Source of the DNA: Chloroflexota bacterium
GTDB taxonomy: Bacteria; Chloroflexota; Dehalococcoidia; JACPQK01
NCBI GenBank assembly: GCA_016190535.1
Contig: JACPQK010000090.1
Coordinates: forward strand, 1 to 7,332
Direction of reading: 5' to 3'
Length of the DNA: 7,332 nucleotides
Below, in pieces: positions 1 to 5,740 of the stretch; position 1 is the stretch's first letter, and each line of letters starts with the position of its first letter. The position numbers and the translations under genes were made by a program. The notes below the pieces were generated by a model. It did not search any database, was not told the origin of the DNA, and saw nothing but the letters and a program-made list of their open reading frames with translations.

Positions 1-650
1 ATGGCCTGCACCCCGGCTACGTGGTAGAGGGGGAGGGTGAGCAGGTTCTTCTCCACAGCATCCGGGTCGGCGGGGGTAATGTTTTCCAGGACGTAGAGGG
101 AGAAGGACTGGTGGGAGAGCATAACCCCCTTGGGCAGGCCCGTGGTGCCCGCGGTGAACATGAGGATGGTGGTCTCCGTATCGGGGACCTCCGTGTTCAC
201 ATCGTTGTCGGGGGAGGTGGCCAGCAGGTGTTCGTAGTCCTCCCAGCCCGGTGCCGGGCCGTCCAGGGAGATAAGATGCTTTACCGAGGCGAGGTCGCCG
301 GAGGGGATGGACTGTACCAGCGGGATGTATCGTTCGCCCACCAGCAGGACTTCGGCCTCGGCCAGCTTCACCATGTGGGCCACCTCCTCGGCCTTGGCCC
401 GGAAGTTCAGGGGTACCCAGATGGCTCCCAGCCTGGCGGTGGCGAAGTAGGACTCCACCACTTGGGGGGTGTTGACCTGCATGATGGCCACCCGGTCGCC
501 TGGGGATATTCCCAGGCGGGACAGGGCATGGGCCAGCCGGTTGGCCCGCTGGTTAAGCTGGGCATAGGTCAAGCGCTGTCTCTCGAAGACTATAGCCTCT
601 TTGTCCGGGCAGATGGCGCTGGCGATGCTGAGGAACTCGGTAGTTAGCAT
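1..650 (-). CDS. AMP-forming acyl-CoA synthetase (FadD/ligase-like), N-terminal part, cut by window edge
   Basis: This gene encodes the N-terminal 216 residues of an ANL-superfamily acyl-CoA ligase, which activates a carboxylic acid with ATP to an acyl-adenylate and then to the CoA thioester in the cytoplasm. The family signature is seen at residues 165-176 (FTAGTTGLPKGV, the ATP phosphate-binding loop; Ala replaces the more usual Ser) and LPLYHVAGV at 206-214. The N-terminus (FERQRLTYAQLNQRANRLA, about 22-40) is typical of the family. Full members have about 500-550 residues, so more than half, including the hinge and the catalytic Lys, lies outside the window. The ATG at 650 is chosen because it is preceded by a GAGGA stretch and the protein begins at the usual family position. 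The gene is divergent from the reductase at 964. Substrate cannot be read from this portion; the acyl-CoA enzymes nearby suggest a catabolic ligase. Confidence 0.93.
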   Translation of the reverse strand, partial: MLTTEFLSIASAICPDKEAIVFERQRLTYAQLNQRANRLAHALSRLGISPGDRVAIMQVNTPQVVESYFATARLGAIWVPLNFRAKAEEVAHMVKLAEAEVLLVGERYIPLVQSIPSGDLASVKHLISLDGPAPGWEDYEHLLATSPDNDVNTEVPDTETTILMFTAGTTGLPKGVMLSHQSFSLYVLENITPADPDAVEKNLLTLPLYHVAGVQA

Positions 651-699
651 GGTGTCCTCGTGGCTATGAGTGTTGCAACGACAATGGAGCTATCCGGCA

Positions 700-785
700 T
701 GTCATTCTGAACGAGCGAAGCGAGTGAAGAATCCGTCCCCCATATATGGTGGGTTAACGGACTCTTCGCTTCGCTCAGAGTGACG
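700..785. repeat. Imperfect inverted repeat, MITE-like intergenic element
   Basis: The left arm (701-734) begins GTCATTCTGA and carries GAGCGAAGCGA followed by GAAGAATC. The right arm (759-784), read on the minus strand, begins GTCACTCTGAGCGAAGCGAA. The arms differ by a few small insertions, and the centre holds the 10-bp perfect palindrome CCATATATGG at 740-749. The arm sequence resembles a short palindromic repeat family that I recall as widespread between genes in many bacteria, including Chloroflexota; this is recollection, not a search. There is no coding capacity. It would fold into a long hairpin in either transcript. It sits between divergent genes, so it is not simply a terminator for either. 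Confidence 0.7.
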
Positions 786-869
786 CATTCCCCTTCCCCC
801 ACGCCTATTTTCATCTTTTGGGGTGTTGATGACAATAGACCTGGCCGATTGCGAGGCTGGGACCTGTCG

Positions 870-891
870 GATGCATTATACCAGGTGCATC
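870..891. promoter_or_regulatory. Possible operator dyad upstream of the reductase
   Basis: A 6-bp inverted repeat, GATGCA (870-875) and TGCATC (886-891), is separated by 10 bp. The half-site centres are 16 bp apart and the right half covers the expected -35 zone of the promoter with its TATAAT at 912-917. The geometry would suit a dimeric regulator, but short dyads occur by chance and no regulator gene is in view. Confidence 0.25.
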
Positions 892-917
892 TTTTCCGAA
901 GGTGATTTGGTTATAAT
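889..917 (+). promoter_or_regulatory. Sigma70-type promoter for the reductase gene
   Basis: A perfect -10 hexamer TATAAT lies at 912-917. The region 17 bp upstream (889-894, ATCTTT) is a poor -35, so the promoter may depend on an activator or on nearby non-canonical contacts (a TG lies at 908-909, one base off the strict extended -10 position). Transcription would begin near 924, giving a leader of about 40 nt before the GTG at 964. This position rules out translation from the ATG at 823. Confidence 0.5.
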
Positions 918-953
918 AGCAACATGGGACTATCCTTCCCAAGAGAAAAGTTT

Positions 954-959
954 AGGAGG
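954..959 (+). promoter_or_regulatory. Ribosome binding site AGGAGG that fixes the reductase start
   Basis: A full-consensus AGGAGG ends 4 nt before the GTG at 964. It decides in favour of that GTG over the in-frame ATG at 823, whose 47 extra residues (containing CEAGTC and similar) have no resemblance to the family. Confidence 0.8.
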
Positions 960-963
960 CGCT

Positions 964-2151
964 GTGAGCAAGGTCTTTGAGCCAATCTCCATCAAAAGCA
1001 TGACGCTGAAGAACCGGATCATGATGCTCCCCATGCACCTGGCCATGGACCTGCGGAGCCAGCAGGCCAGGGCTTTCTACCGGGCGAGGGCGGAGGGGGG
1101 CGTAGGCGGCATGATGACGGCGGCCGTACCCATTCCCCGCTTCATACTGGACGAGAGATGGGGGGAGCAGTACCACGTTCCGTCCTTTCTGGCAGGGCTC
1201 CGCTCCCTGGCCCAGGGCGTGCATGGGGCCGGAGCCAAGATAGGGGTGCAGTTGCTTCAGACCAACCAGTATTTCGATAGAAGCAGGCCACCAGCGGACA
1301 ACCACGAGAGAGCCCAGGGGGAATGGGTAGCGCCCTCAGCCCTGGTGGAGCCAGCGCGGCCCGTTCATGCTGTAGCTGGTGGGGGTGGCCAGGACCTGCG
1401 CGAGCTGCGCCGGGAGGAGATAGAGGACATCGCTAGCGGTTTTGCCCAGGCTGCGGCCTCAGTGAAGGAGTGTGGCTTTGATTTTGTCGAGTTCCACAGT
1501 TGCCATGGCACTTTGCCCAGCCAGTTCTTTTCACCCTTCGACAACCATCGCCGGGATGAGTACGGCGGCGACCTGGAGGGGCGTATGAGGTTTGGCCTGG
1601 AGGGCGTGACGAGGATGAGGGCGGCGGTAGGCCCGGATTTCCCCATCTTCTTCCGGATACCGGCCGTAGATGATTGCCCCGGCGGAATAGCGCTGGAGGA
1701 TAGCCAGGCTTTCGCTGCTGAGCTTGAGAAGGCTGGCGTGGACTGCCTCGATGTGGCGGTGGGCATCAGTGTAAATCGTCCCCGCATAGTCTATATATCG
1801 CCAAGCCGGAACCAGCCCATGGGCGCTCGCGCTGACCTGGCTCGGGCCATGAAGGAAGTGGTGCGGGTGCCGGTGATAGCCAGCGGCCGCATCAACACCC
1901 CTGAGGTGGCGGAAAGCATACTAAATGAGGGGAAGGCCGACCTGGTAGGCATTGGTAGACAGTTGCTTGCCGACCCTGCCTGGCCTCAGAAGGTAATGGA
2001 GGGGCGGGCTAAGGAGATTGTGGCCTGCGATTCCTGCAACCGGAACTGCTGGCGCCACCACCCGGAGATCCGCTTGCCGGAGGGCACTCCTCTATGTAAG
2101 GTGAATCCCCAGGCGGGTAGAGAATGGGAGACAGCGGCTCAGGAGCGGTAA
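964..2151 (+). CDS. Old Yellow Enzyme-family NADH:flavin oxidoreductase, short 2,4-dienoyl-CoA reductase-like form
   Basis: This 395-residue protein has an FMN-binding TIM barrel followed by a short cysteine cluster. Family marks: VFEPISIKSMTLKNRI near the N-terminus; the active-site block from H178 to about 210 (H178-S-C-H181-G-T183, then SQFFSPFDN, RRDEYGG and GRMRF); and a phosphate-binding end with VIASGRINTPE and ADLVGIGRQLLADP. Cys355, Cys358, Cys362 and Cys378, followed by KVNP, match the [4Fe-4S] motif of the 2,4-dienoyl-CoA reductase/trimethylamine dehydrogenase branch, although the last spacing (15 residues) is longer than in FadH as I recall it. The protein ends just after this motif, so the FAD/NAD(P)H domains of the long FadH-type enzymes (about 670 residues) are absent and electrons must come from a partner. 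Thr183 sits where the catalytic Tyr of the family motif (HxxHGY) is usual. Expected role: reduction of an unsaturated or enoyl-CoA-like substrate; the true substrate is unknown. The GTG start is supported by AGGAGG at 954. Confidence 0.9.
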   Translation: MSKVFEPISIKSMTLKNRIMMLPMHLAMDLRSQQARAFYRARAEGGVGGMMTAAVPIPRFILDERWGEQYHVPSFLAGLRSLAQGVHGAGAKIGVQLLQTNQYFDRSRPPADNHERAQGEWVAPSALVEPARPVHAVAGGGGQDLRELRREEIEDIASGFAQAAASVKECGFDFVEFHSCHGTLPSQFFSPFDNHRRDEYGGDLEGRMRFGLEGVTRMRAAVGPDFPIFFRIPAVDDCPGGIALEDSQAFAAELEKAGVDCLDVAVGISVNRPRIVYISPSRNQPMGARADLARAMKEVVRVPVIASGRINTPEVAESILNEGKADLVGIGRQLLADPAWPQKVMEGRAKEIVACDSCNRNCWRHHPEIRLPEGTPLCKVNPQAGREWETAAQER

Positions 2152-2199
2152 GGGCCTATCTCCAGAATATGGGCTAACGGGCTGGGTGTAGGGGTGGGA

Positions 2200-2267
2200 C
2201 TCAGTGCCGTTCGGCTGAGCTCACGACGAAGCCCGCCCAGGGGAGGAGGACACGGGGTTCCTCCCCT
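2200..2267. terminator. Hairpins between convergent genes, possible bidirectional terminator
   Basis: Two dyads lie between the stops of the reductase (2151) and the sirtuin (2290). One is CTCAG...CTGAG with an inner GCCG/CGGC (2200-2219). The other is a perfect 9-bp stem AGGGGAGGA/TCCTCCCCT (2239-2247 and 2259-2267) with an 11-nt loop. Neither is followed by a T-run on either strand, so they are not textbook intrinsic terminators. The position between converging transcripts favours a role in ending or protecting them. Confidence 0.4.
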
Positions 2268-2289
2268 ACGGTGCGTTGAGGTCGATGGG

Positions 2290-3078
2290 CTACCGGGGTG
2301 GGTGCTCCTGAATGCTCCTGACCCCGGCCACTACCAGGGGCAGGACGCCTCCGGCTCTGGCCCGGATGACTGTGTCGGCATAGTGGTCCAGGTGTGTGGG
2401 TTGCAGGTTGATGATGGCCAGCTTGGCGTCTGCCTCCAGGGCGTACCGGGGCATGGAGGCGGCAGGGTAGACCACCAGGGAGGAGCCTACCACCAGGAAC
2501 AGGTCGCAGAGGCGGGAACGGCGCTCGGCCTCGGCGGTCTCCCTCTGGGGCATGGCCTGGCCGAAGGAGACCGTGGCCGACTTGAGCAGCCCACCACACT
2601 CCCGGCATGATGGCACCGTTTCCCCCTCCTCCAGCCAGCGGCGCACCTCCTGGCTGGGGTAGCGCAGGCCGCACTCCAGGCAGATAACCCACTTCAGTGT
2701 GCCGTGCAGCTCGATGACCTTGTCTTCGGAGTTGCCGGCCCGCTGGTGAAGGTTGTCCACGTTCTGGGTGATGATGCAGTCCAGCTTGCCCAGCCTCTCC
2801 ATCTCGACGATGGCGTAGTGGGCGGCATTGGGCTGGGCATCCAGGGTGGGGTTGGTGCGGAAGCGCTCCCAGGACATGCGCCGGGTCTCTGGGCTGGTGA
2901 GGAACTTCTGCAAGGTAAAGTCCGCCGGGTTGAACCTGGTCCAGATACCGTCTGGCCCGCGGAAGTCGGGGATGCCGGACTCGGTGCTCACCCCGGCCCC
3001 GGTGAACACCACCAGGCGCTGGCTGGCGGCGATGAGCCGGGCCAACTTGTCAAGCTCTGCCTGGTAATTAGCAGTCAC
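2290..3078 (-). CDS. SIR2-family NAD-dependent protein deacylase (sirtuin)
   Basis: This 262-residue sirtuin (usual bacterial length about 230-260) removes acyl groups from lysine using NAD, releasing nicotinamide and O-acyl-ADP-ribose. The Rossmann NAD motif is GAGVSTESGIPDFRG (27-41). TQNVDNLHQRAG (104-115) and the catalytic His125 in ELHG follow. A zinc site is formed by Cys133, Cys136, Cys158 and Cys161. Then come VSFGQAMP (170-177), VVGSSLVVYPA (196-206) and INLQPTHLD (223-231). All core residues are intact, so it should be active. The Tyr-x-x-Arg pair of SIRT5-type desuccinylases is not evident (MSWERFR at 68-74 occupies that region), which argues for acetyl or other neutral acyl groups. 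The start is GTG at 3078 with only a weak Shine-Dalgarno; no better in-frame ATG exists. It lies 163 bp downstream of the HEAT gene on the same strand and may be co-transcribed. Substrates could include the local acyl-CoA enzymes (inference). Confidence 0.95.
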   Translation of the reverse strand: MTANYQAELDKLARLIAASQRLVVFTGAGVSTESGIPDFRGPDGIWTRFNPADFTLQKFLTSPETRRMSWERFRTNPTLDAQPNAAHYAIVEMERLGKLDCIITQNVDNLHQRAGNSEDKVIELHGTLKWVICLECGLRYPSQEVRRWLEEGETVPSCRECGGLLKSATVSFGQAMPQRETAEAERRSRLCDLFLVVGSSLVVYPAASMPRYALEADAKLAIINLQPTHLDHYADTVIRARAGGVLPLVVAGVRSIQEHPPR

Positions 3079-3121
3079 GGTCAGCTCATTAGCAAGGGAA
3101 CAGAAAACACCTTTCGACCAT

Positions 3122-3226
3122 CCCCCTTCCCTTCTCCAGCCCAGGGCAAGTTCTGGCCAGGAAGGGGGTGAAAGTTGTGTTCGGGGGATACCCCCAGACC
3201 CTCAGCAGGGAACCTGGGTTTCCTGC
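3122..3226. repeat. Hairpin-rich spacer between HEAT and sirtuin genes
   Basis: Three dyads follow one another. CCCCCTTCC (3122-3130) pairs perfectly with GGAAGGGGG (3160-3168), with a small CCAG/CTGG stem inside. GGGGG/CCCCC flank ATA at 3183-3195. GCAGGGAACC (3205-3214) pairs with GGTTTCCTGC (3217-3226) with one G-T wobble. They lie just after the HEAT stop codon on the minus strand and could end or attenuate that transcript before the sirtuin. No T-run follows, so terminator function is uncertain. They may be remnants of dispersed palindromic repeats. Confidence 0.45.
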
Positions 3227-3241
3227 ATCCTTTCCTACGCC

Positions 3242-4870
3242 CTACCCATTCAACTCCTCCCCACAGAAGGGGCAGAACTTGGGCGTCTTGCGGAGCGTAA
3301 ACTCCTTGCCACAGAAGGGACAGTTTCGATATGACGTGGTGTCCCAGGGGATGGCCTCGGCTCCAGGAAGGGTGGCGCCTGCCTGGATGTCCGTGATTGC
3401 CCTGCCCATTATCTCTTTGGCGGTGTCGTCCCTTTCTCGCTCCAGGGCGCGGCTTAGTGCGGGCAAAGCCCGAGAATCTTTCAAGCTGCCAAGTACACTT
3501 GACGCCAAAGCCCGCACGTCCCAATGGTCGTCACCCAGCGCCTTTATGAGGGCGGGCACAGCGGGCTCCCCCAACTTCCCCAGGGCCTTGGCTGCCGAGT
3601 TCCGCACGTCCTGTGCGGCGTCGCCCAGAGCCTCAATGAGGGCGGGCACAGCCCGAGGGTCCCTCAACTCCCCCAGCGCGGTGGCAACAGACGACCGAAC
3701 GCCATCGTCGGCGTCGCCCAGCGCCTCAATCAGCGGGGGCACAGCCCGAGGGTCTCCCAACTTCCGCAGGGCCGTGGCAGCAGACGACCGCACGTCCCGA
3801 TGGGCGTCTCCCAGCGCCTCAATCAGGGCGGGCACAGCCCGAGGGTCCCTCAACTCCCCCAGCGCGGTGGCAACAGACGACCGCACGTCCTGATGGGCGT
3901 CGCCCAGCGCCTCAATCAGCGGGGGCACAGCCCGAGGGTCCCCCAACTTCCACAGCGCCCCGGCAGCAGACCACCGCACGTCCCGACGGGCGTCGCCCAG
4001 CGCCTCAATCAGGGCAGGCACAGACCGGGGATCTCCCAGCTTCCCTAAGGCCACGGCCGCAAGAAATCGCACGTGACGGTCGCCTTTGCCCAGCGCGTCA
4101 ATCAAGGGGTGAACAGCGGGCTCCCCCAGCTTCTCCAGGGCCTCCGCTGCCCGAGACCGCACCCCAGCACTACCCAGCGCCTTAATCAGGGGGTGGACAG
4201 CGGGCTCCCCTAGCTTCCCCAGGGCCTGGGTTGCCCAGTTCCGCACGTCCTGCACGGCATCGCCCAGTGCCTCAATGAGGGGTAGCACAGCCCGGGAGTC
4301 TCCCACCTTCCCCAGGGCCTCGGCTGCATACATCCGCACAGACCAATCAGCGTCGCCCAGCATCTTAATGAGGGGGGGCACAGCCCGAGAGTCCCTCAAC
4401 TCCCCCAGGGCCTTGGCAGCAGACAACCGCACGTCCCCACGGGCGTCGTCCAGCACCCTAATGAGGGGGGGCACAGCAGGCTCCCCCAGCTTCCCCAGGG
4501 CCTCCGCCGCCCAATACCGCATCTCACCACTATGAGCGTGGCCCAGCGCCTTAATGAGGAGGGGCACAGCAGGCTCCCCCAGCTTCCCCAGGGCCTTGGC
4601 CGCATACATCCGCACGTCCCAATGGGCGTCGCCCAGTGCCTTAATGAGGGAGGGCACAGCCCGGGGGTCTCCCAGCTTCCCCAGAGCCTCCGCCGCATAC
4701 ATGCGCATATCCCAGAAGACGTCGTCCAGCGCCTCAATCAGGGCGGGCACAGCCCGAGGATCCCCCAACTCCCCTAGCGCCTTGGCTGCAGAGCACCTAT
4801 CCTCTTGCGTTGCCGAAAACCAACTCTTGCTGACGATAATGTTTGCCAGCTTCTCCACTTTGTCTGCCAT
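3242..4870 (-). CDS. HEAT-repeat (PBS-lyase HEAT-like) protein with C-terminal zinc ribbon
   Basis: This 542-residue soluble protein has no signal peptide or membrane segment. After a short N-terminal stretch (1-23), fifteen tandem units of 29-31 residues run from about 24 to 480. The unit consensus is DVRxxAAxALGKLGDPRAVPxLIEALGDAxx, and unit starts fall near 24, 54, 85, 116, 146, 177, 208, 237, 266, 297, 328, 359, 390, 421 and 451. Units with GEPAVP are one residue shorter than those with GDPRAVP, and the last unit is degenerate. A linker (about 490-515) leads to a zinc ribbon: Cys517-PF-Cys520, Cys533-PF-Cys536. Such repeats form a right-handed superhelix used for protein binding; the family is related to phycobilin lyase subunits, but nothing here suggests a lyase. 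The ATG at 4870 has a strong GGAGGTG six bases upstream. A scaffold or adaptor role is inferred; partner and pathway are unknown. Confidence 0.93.
   Translation of the reverse strand: MADKVEKLANIIVSKSWFSATQEDRCSAAKALGELGDPRAVPALIEALDDVFWDMRMYAAEALGKLGDPRAVPSLIKALGDAHWDVRMYAAKALGKLGEPAVPLLIKALGHAHSGEMRYWAAEALGKLGEPAVPPLIRVLDDARGDVRLSAAKALGELRDSRAVPPLIKMLGDADWSVRMYAAEALGKVGDSRAVLPLIEALGDAVQDVRNWATQALGKLGEPAVHPLIKALGSAGVRSRAAEALEKLGEPAVHPLIDALGKGDRHVRFLAAVALGKLGDPRSVPALIEALGDARRDVRWSAAGALWKLGDPRAVPPLIEALGDAHQDVRSSVATALGELRDPRAVPALIEALGDAHRDVRSSAATALRKLGDPRAVPPLIEALGDADDGVRSSVATALGELRDPRAVPALIEALGDAAQDVRNSAAKALGKLGEPAVPALIKALGDDHWDVRALASSVLGSLKDSRALPALSRALERERDDTAKEIMGRAITDIQAGATLPGAEAIPWDTTSYRNCPFCGKEFTLRKTPKFCPFCGEELNG
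3639..4010. repeat. 186-bp tandem duplication inside the HEAT array
   Basis: The segment beginning at 3639 is repeated with an offset of exactly 186 bp from 3825. Positions 3639-3697 and 3825-3883 are identical over 59 bp, and 3711-3754 and 3897-3940 over 44 bp, with scattered differences elsewhere. In the protein this is a two-unit (62-residue) block, so residues about 288-349 and 350-410 are near copies. DNA-level identity, rather than only protein-level similarity, points to recent duplication or gene conversion within the array. Confidence 0.85.
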
Positions 4871-4876
4871 GGCCTA

Positions 4877-4883
4877 CACCTCC
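4877..4883 (-). promoter_or_regulatory. Ribosome binding site of the HEAT-repeat gene
   Basis: On the minus strand GGAGGTG lies 6 nt upstream of the ATG at 4870. It is the best Shine-Dalgarno in the minus-strand genes of this window. It indicates independent, efficient initiation rather than coupling to crotonase A, which ends 153 bp upstream. Confidence 0.75.
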
Positions 4884-4935
4884 AGGGAGCTTCCTTTGAG
4901 GTTGGTGACTGCCCTTAGCCCAGCCGTTTCCCAGA

Positions 4936-4960
4936 GGGAGAGGGAGTTCTTCTCTCTCCC
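4936..4960. terminator. Hairpin between crotonase A and HEAT gene
   Basis: GGGAGAG (4936-4942) pairs with CTCTCCC (4954-4960) across an 11-nt loop, in the 153-bp gap after crotonase A. It could end the crotonase-PHP-crotonase transcript. There is no T-run, so this is tentative. I saw no clear promoter for the HEAT gene in the rest of the gap. Confidence 0.3.
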
Positions 4961-5023
4961 CGGGCGCGAGGGAGCTAGTGTGGGCATTGCTCGAATACCG
5001 TTTATTGCCACTGCCTTTGAGCG

Positions 5024-5740
5024 CTACTCTAACACGGTAAGGGCCAGCCTTCTCTCCAGCGCCAGGCCGGCCTCCAGGGGCAGGTCCAGGCCCTGCACCA
5101 CTGCTGCCTTGGCTGCCCGCAGGGTGGGCTGGGGCAGAGAGGCCAGGCGCTGGGCCAGGGCCAGGGCCTCGGTCCAGAGCCGATCTTCGGGCACCACCCG
5201 GTACACCAGGCCCACCCGGCAGGCCTCCTCGGCATCCAGGCGGCGGCCCCGCAGCAGCATGTCCTGGGCCACGCCTGGGGGGACGGTCCGGGGCAGAGTC
5301 TGGGTGGCCCCGGCGGCAGGGATGAAGCCCAGCCCCGTCTCCGGCAGGCCGAACTGGGCTGAGGGTGCGGCCAGCCTCAGATCACAGCACAGGGCCATCT
5401 CCAGGCCGGAGCCCAGCACGTGGCCGTGGAGGGCAGCGATGCAGGGCTGGGGCAGGCCCAGGAAGAGGCCCCAGACATCCCGCTCCCAGCGTACCCGGCG
5501 GGCGATGGTGGGCGAGGGGGCGGTGCCGAACTCGGTGAGGTCGGCCCCGGCGCAGAAGGCCTTCCCTTCCCCCCGGAAGACGGCCACGGACACGTCGGGG
5601 TCGTCCCTGATGGCACCCAGCACCTGGTAAAGCTCATCCCGCATCTGGATGTTGTAGGCATTGAGGGCCCGGGGCCGGTTGAGGGAAACCGTGGCCAAGG
5701 GGCCCTCTTTCTCGTAGAGAAGGGTAACGAAGGCTGACAT
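5024..5740 (-). CDS. Enoyl-CoA hydratase/isomerase family protein (crotonase A)
   Basis: This 238-residue crotonase-fold enzyme should add water to a trans-2-enoyl-CoA. Oxyanion-hole and substrate motifs are FCAGAD (62-67) and HGHVLGSGLE (105-114). The two hydratase glutamates are present: Glu114 (rat mitochondrial Glu144 position) and Glu134 in GLPETGLGFIP (Glu164 position). The start ATG at 5740 overlaps the stop of the PHP gene as TAATG, so translation is probably coupled; no separate Shine-Dalgarno is seen. The protein ends at ALTVLE, about 22 residues short of crotonase B and of typical family members (about 255-260), lacking the C-terminal segment with the EGxxAF-like motif. The next frame after the stop reads SAQRQWQ before another stop, weakly similar to the missing part, so a late frameshift or natural shortening is possible. 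It is the third gene of the operon. Substrate is unknown. Confidence 0.92.
   Translation of the reverse strand: MSAFVTLLYEKEGPLATVSLNRPRALNAYNIQMRDELYQVLGAIRDDPDVSVAVFRGEGKAFCAGADLTEFGTAPSPTIARRVRWERDVWGLFLGLPQPCIAALHGHVLGSGLEMALCCDLRLAAPSAQFGLPETGLGFIPAAGATQTLPRTVPPGVAQDMLLRGRRLDAEEACRVGLVYRVVPEDRLWTEALALAQRLASLPQPTLRAAKAAVVQGLDLPLEAGLALERRLALTVLE

Noticed and set aside
21..647. Plus-strand open frame of 208 codons opposite the acyl-CoA synthetase
   Set aside because: It is antisense to a gene with clear family motifs, and its product is a Gly/Val/His-rich string with no recognisable domain.
823..963. N-terminal extension of the reductase from an ATG at 823
   Set aside because: The 47 extra residues do not fit the family, the TATAAT promoter lies inside them, and AGGAGG plus GTG at 964 gives the proper start.
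2201..2692. Minus-strand open frame of 163 codons overlapping the sirtuin
   Set aside because: It is a shifted frame of the sirtuin gene, rich in Gly/Pro, without domain features; the sirtuin frame has all catalytic motifs.
3076..3100. Leaderless promoter for the sirtuin (GCTAAT just before GTG 3078)
   Set aside because: The -10 match is only four of six and no -35 is visible, so it is too weak to list as a feature.
3168..4777. Several long plus-strand open frames opposite the HEAT gene, with repetitive Ser/Arg/Gly/His-rich products
   Set aside because: They stay open because a repeat array with mostly 93-bp units keeps stop-free antisense frames. The minus-strand HEAT units and zinc ribbon explain the sequence.
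3500..4800. CRISPR-like or satellite array
   Set aside because: The regular repeats of about 93 bp are in-frame coding HEAT units with graded divergence, without conserved repeat/unique spacer structure.
4554..5630. Plus-strand open frame of 358 codons spanning the HEAT start and crotonase A
   Set aside because: It is antisense to two well-supported genes and a spacer, and its product is Ser/Arg/Ala-rich without a domain.
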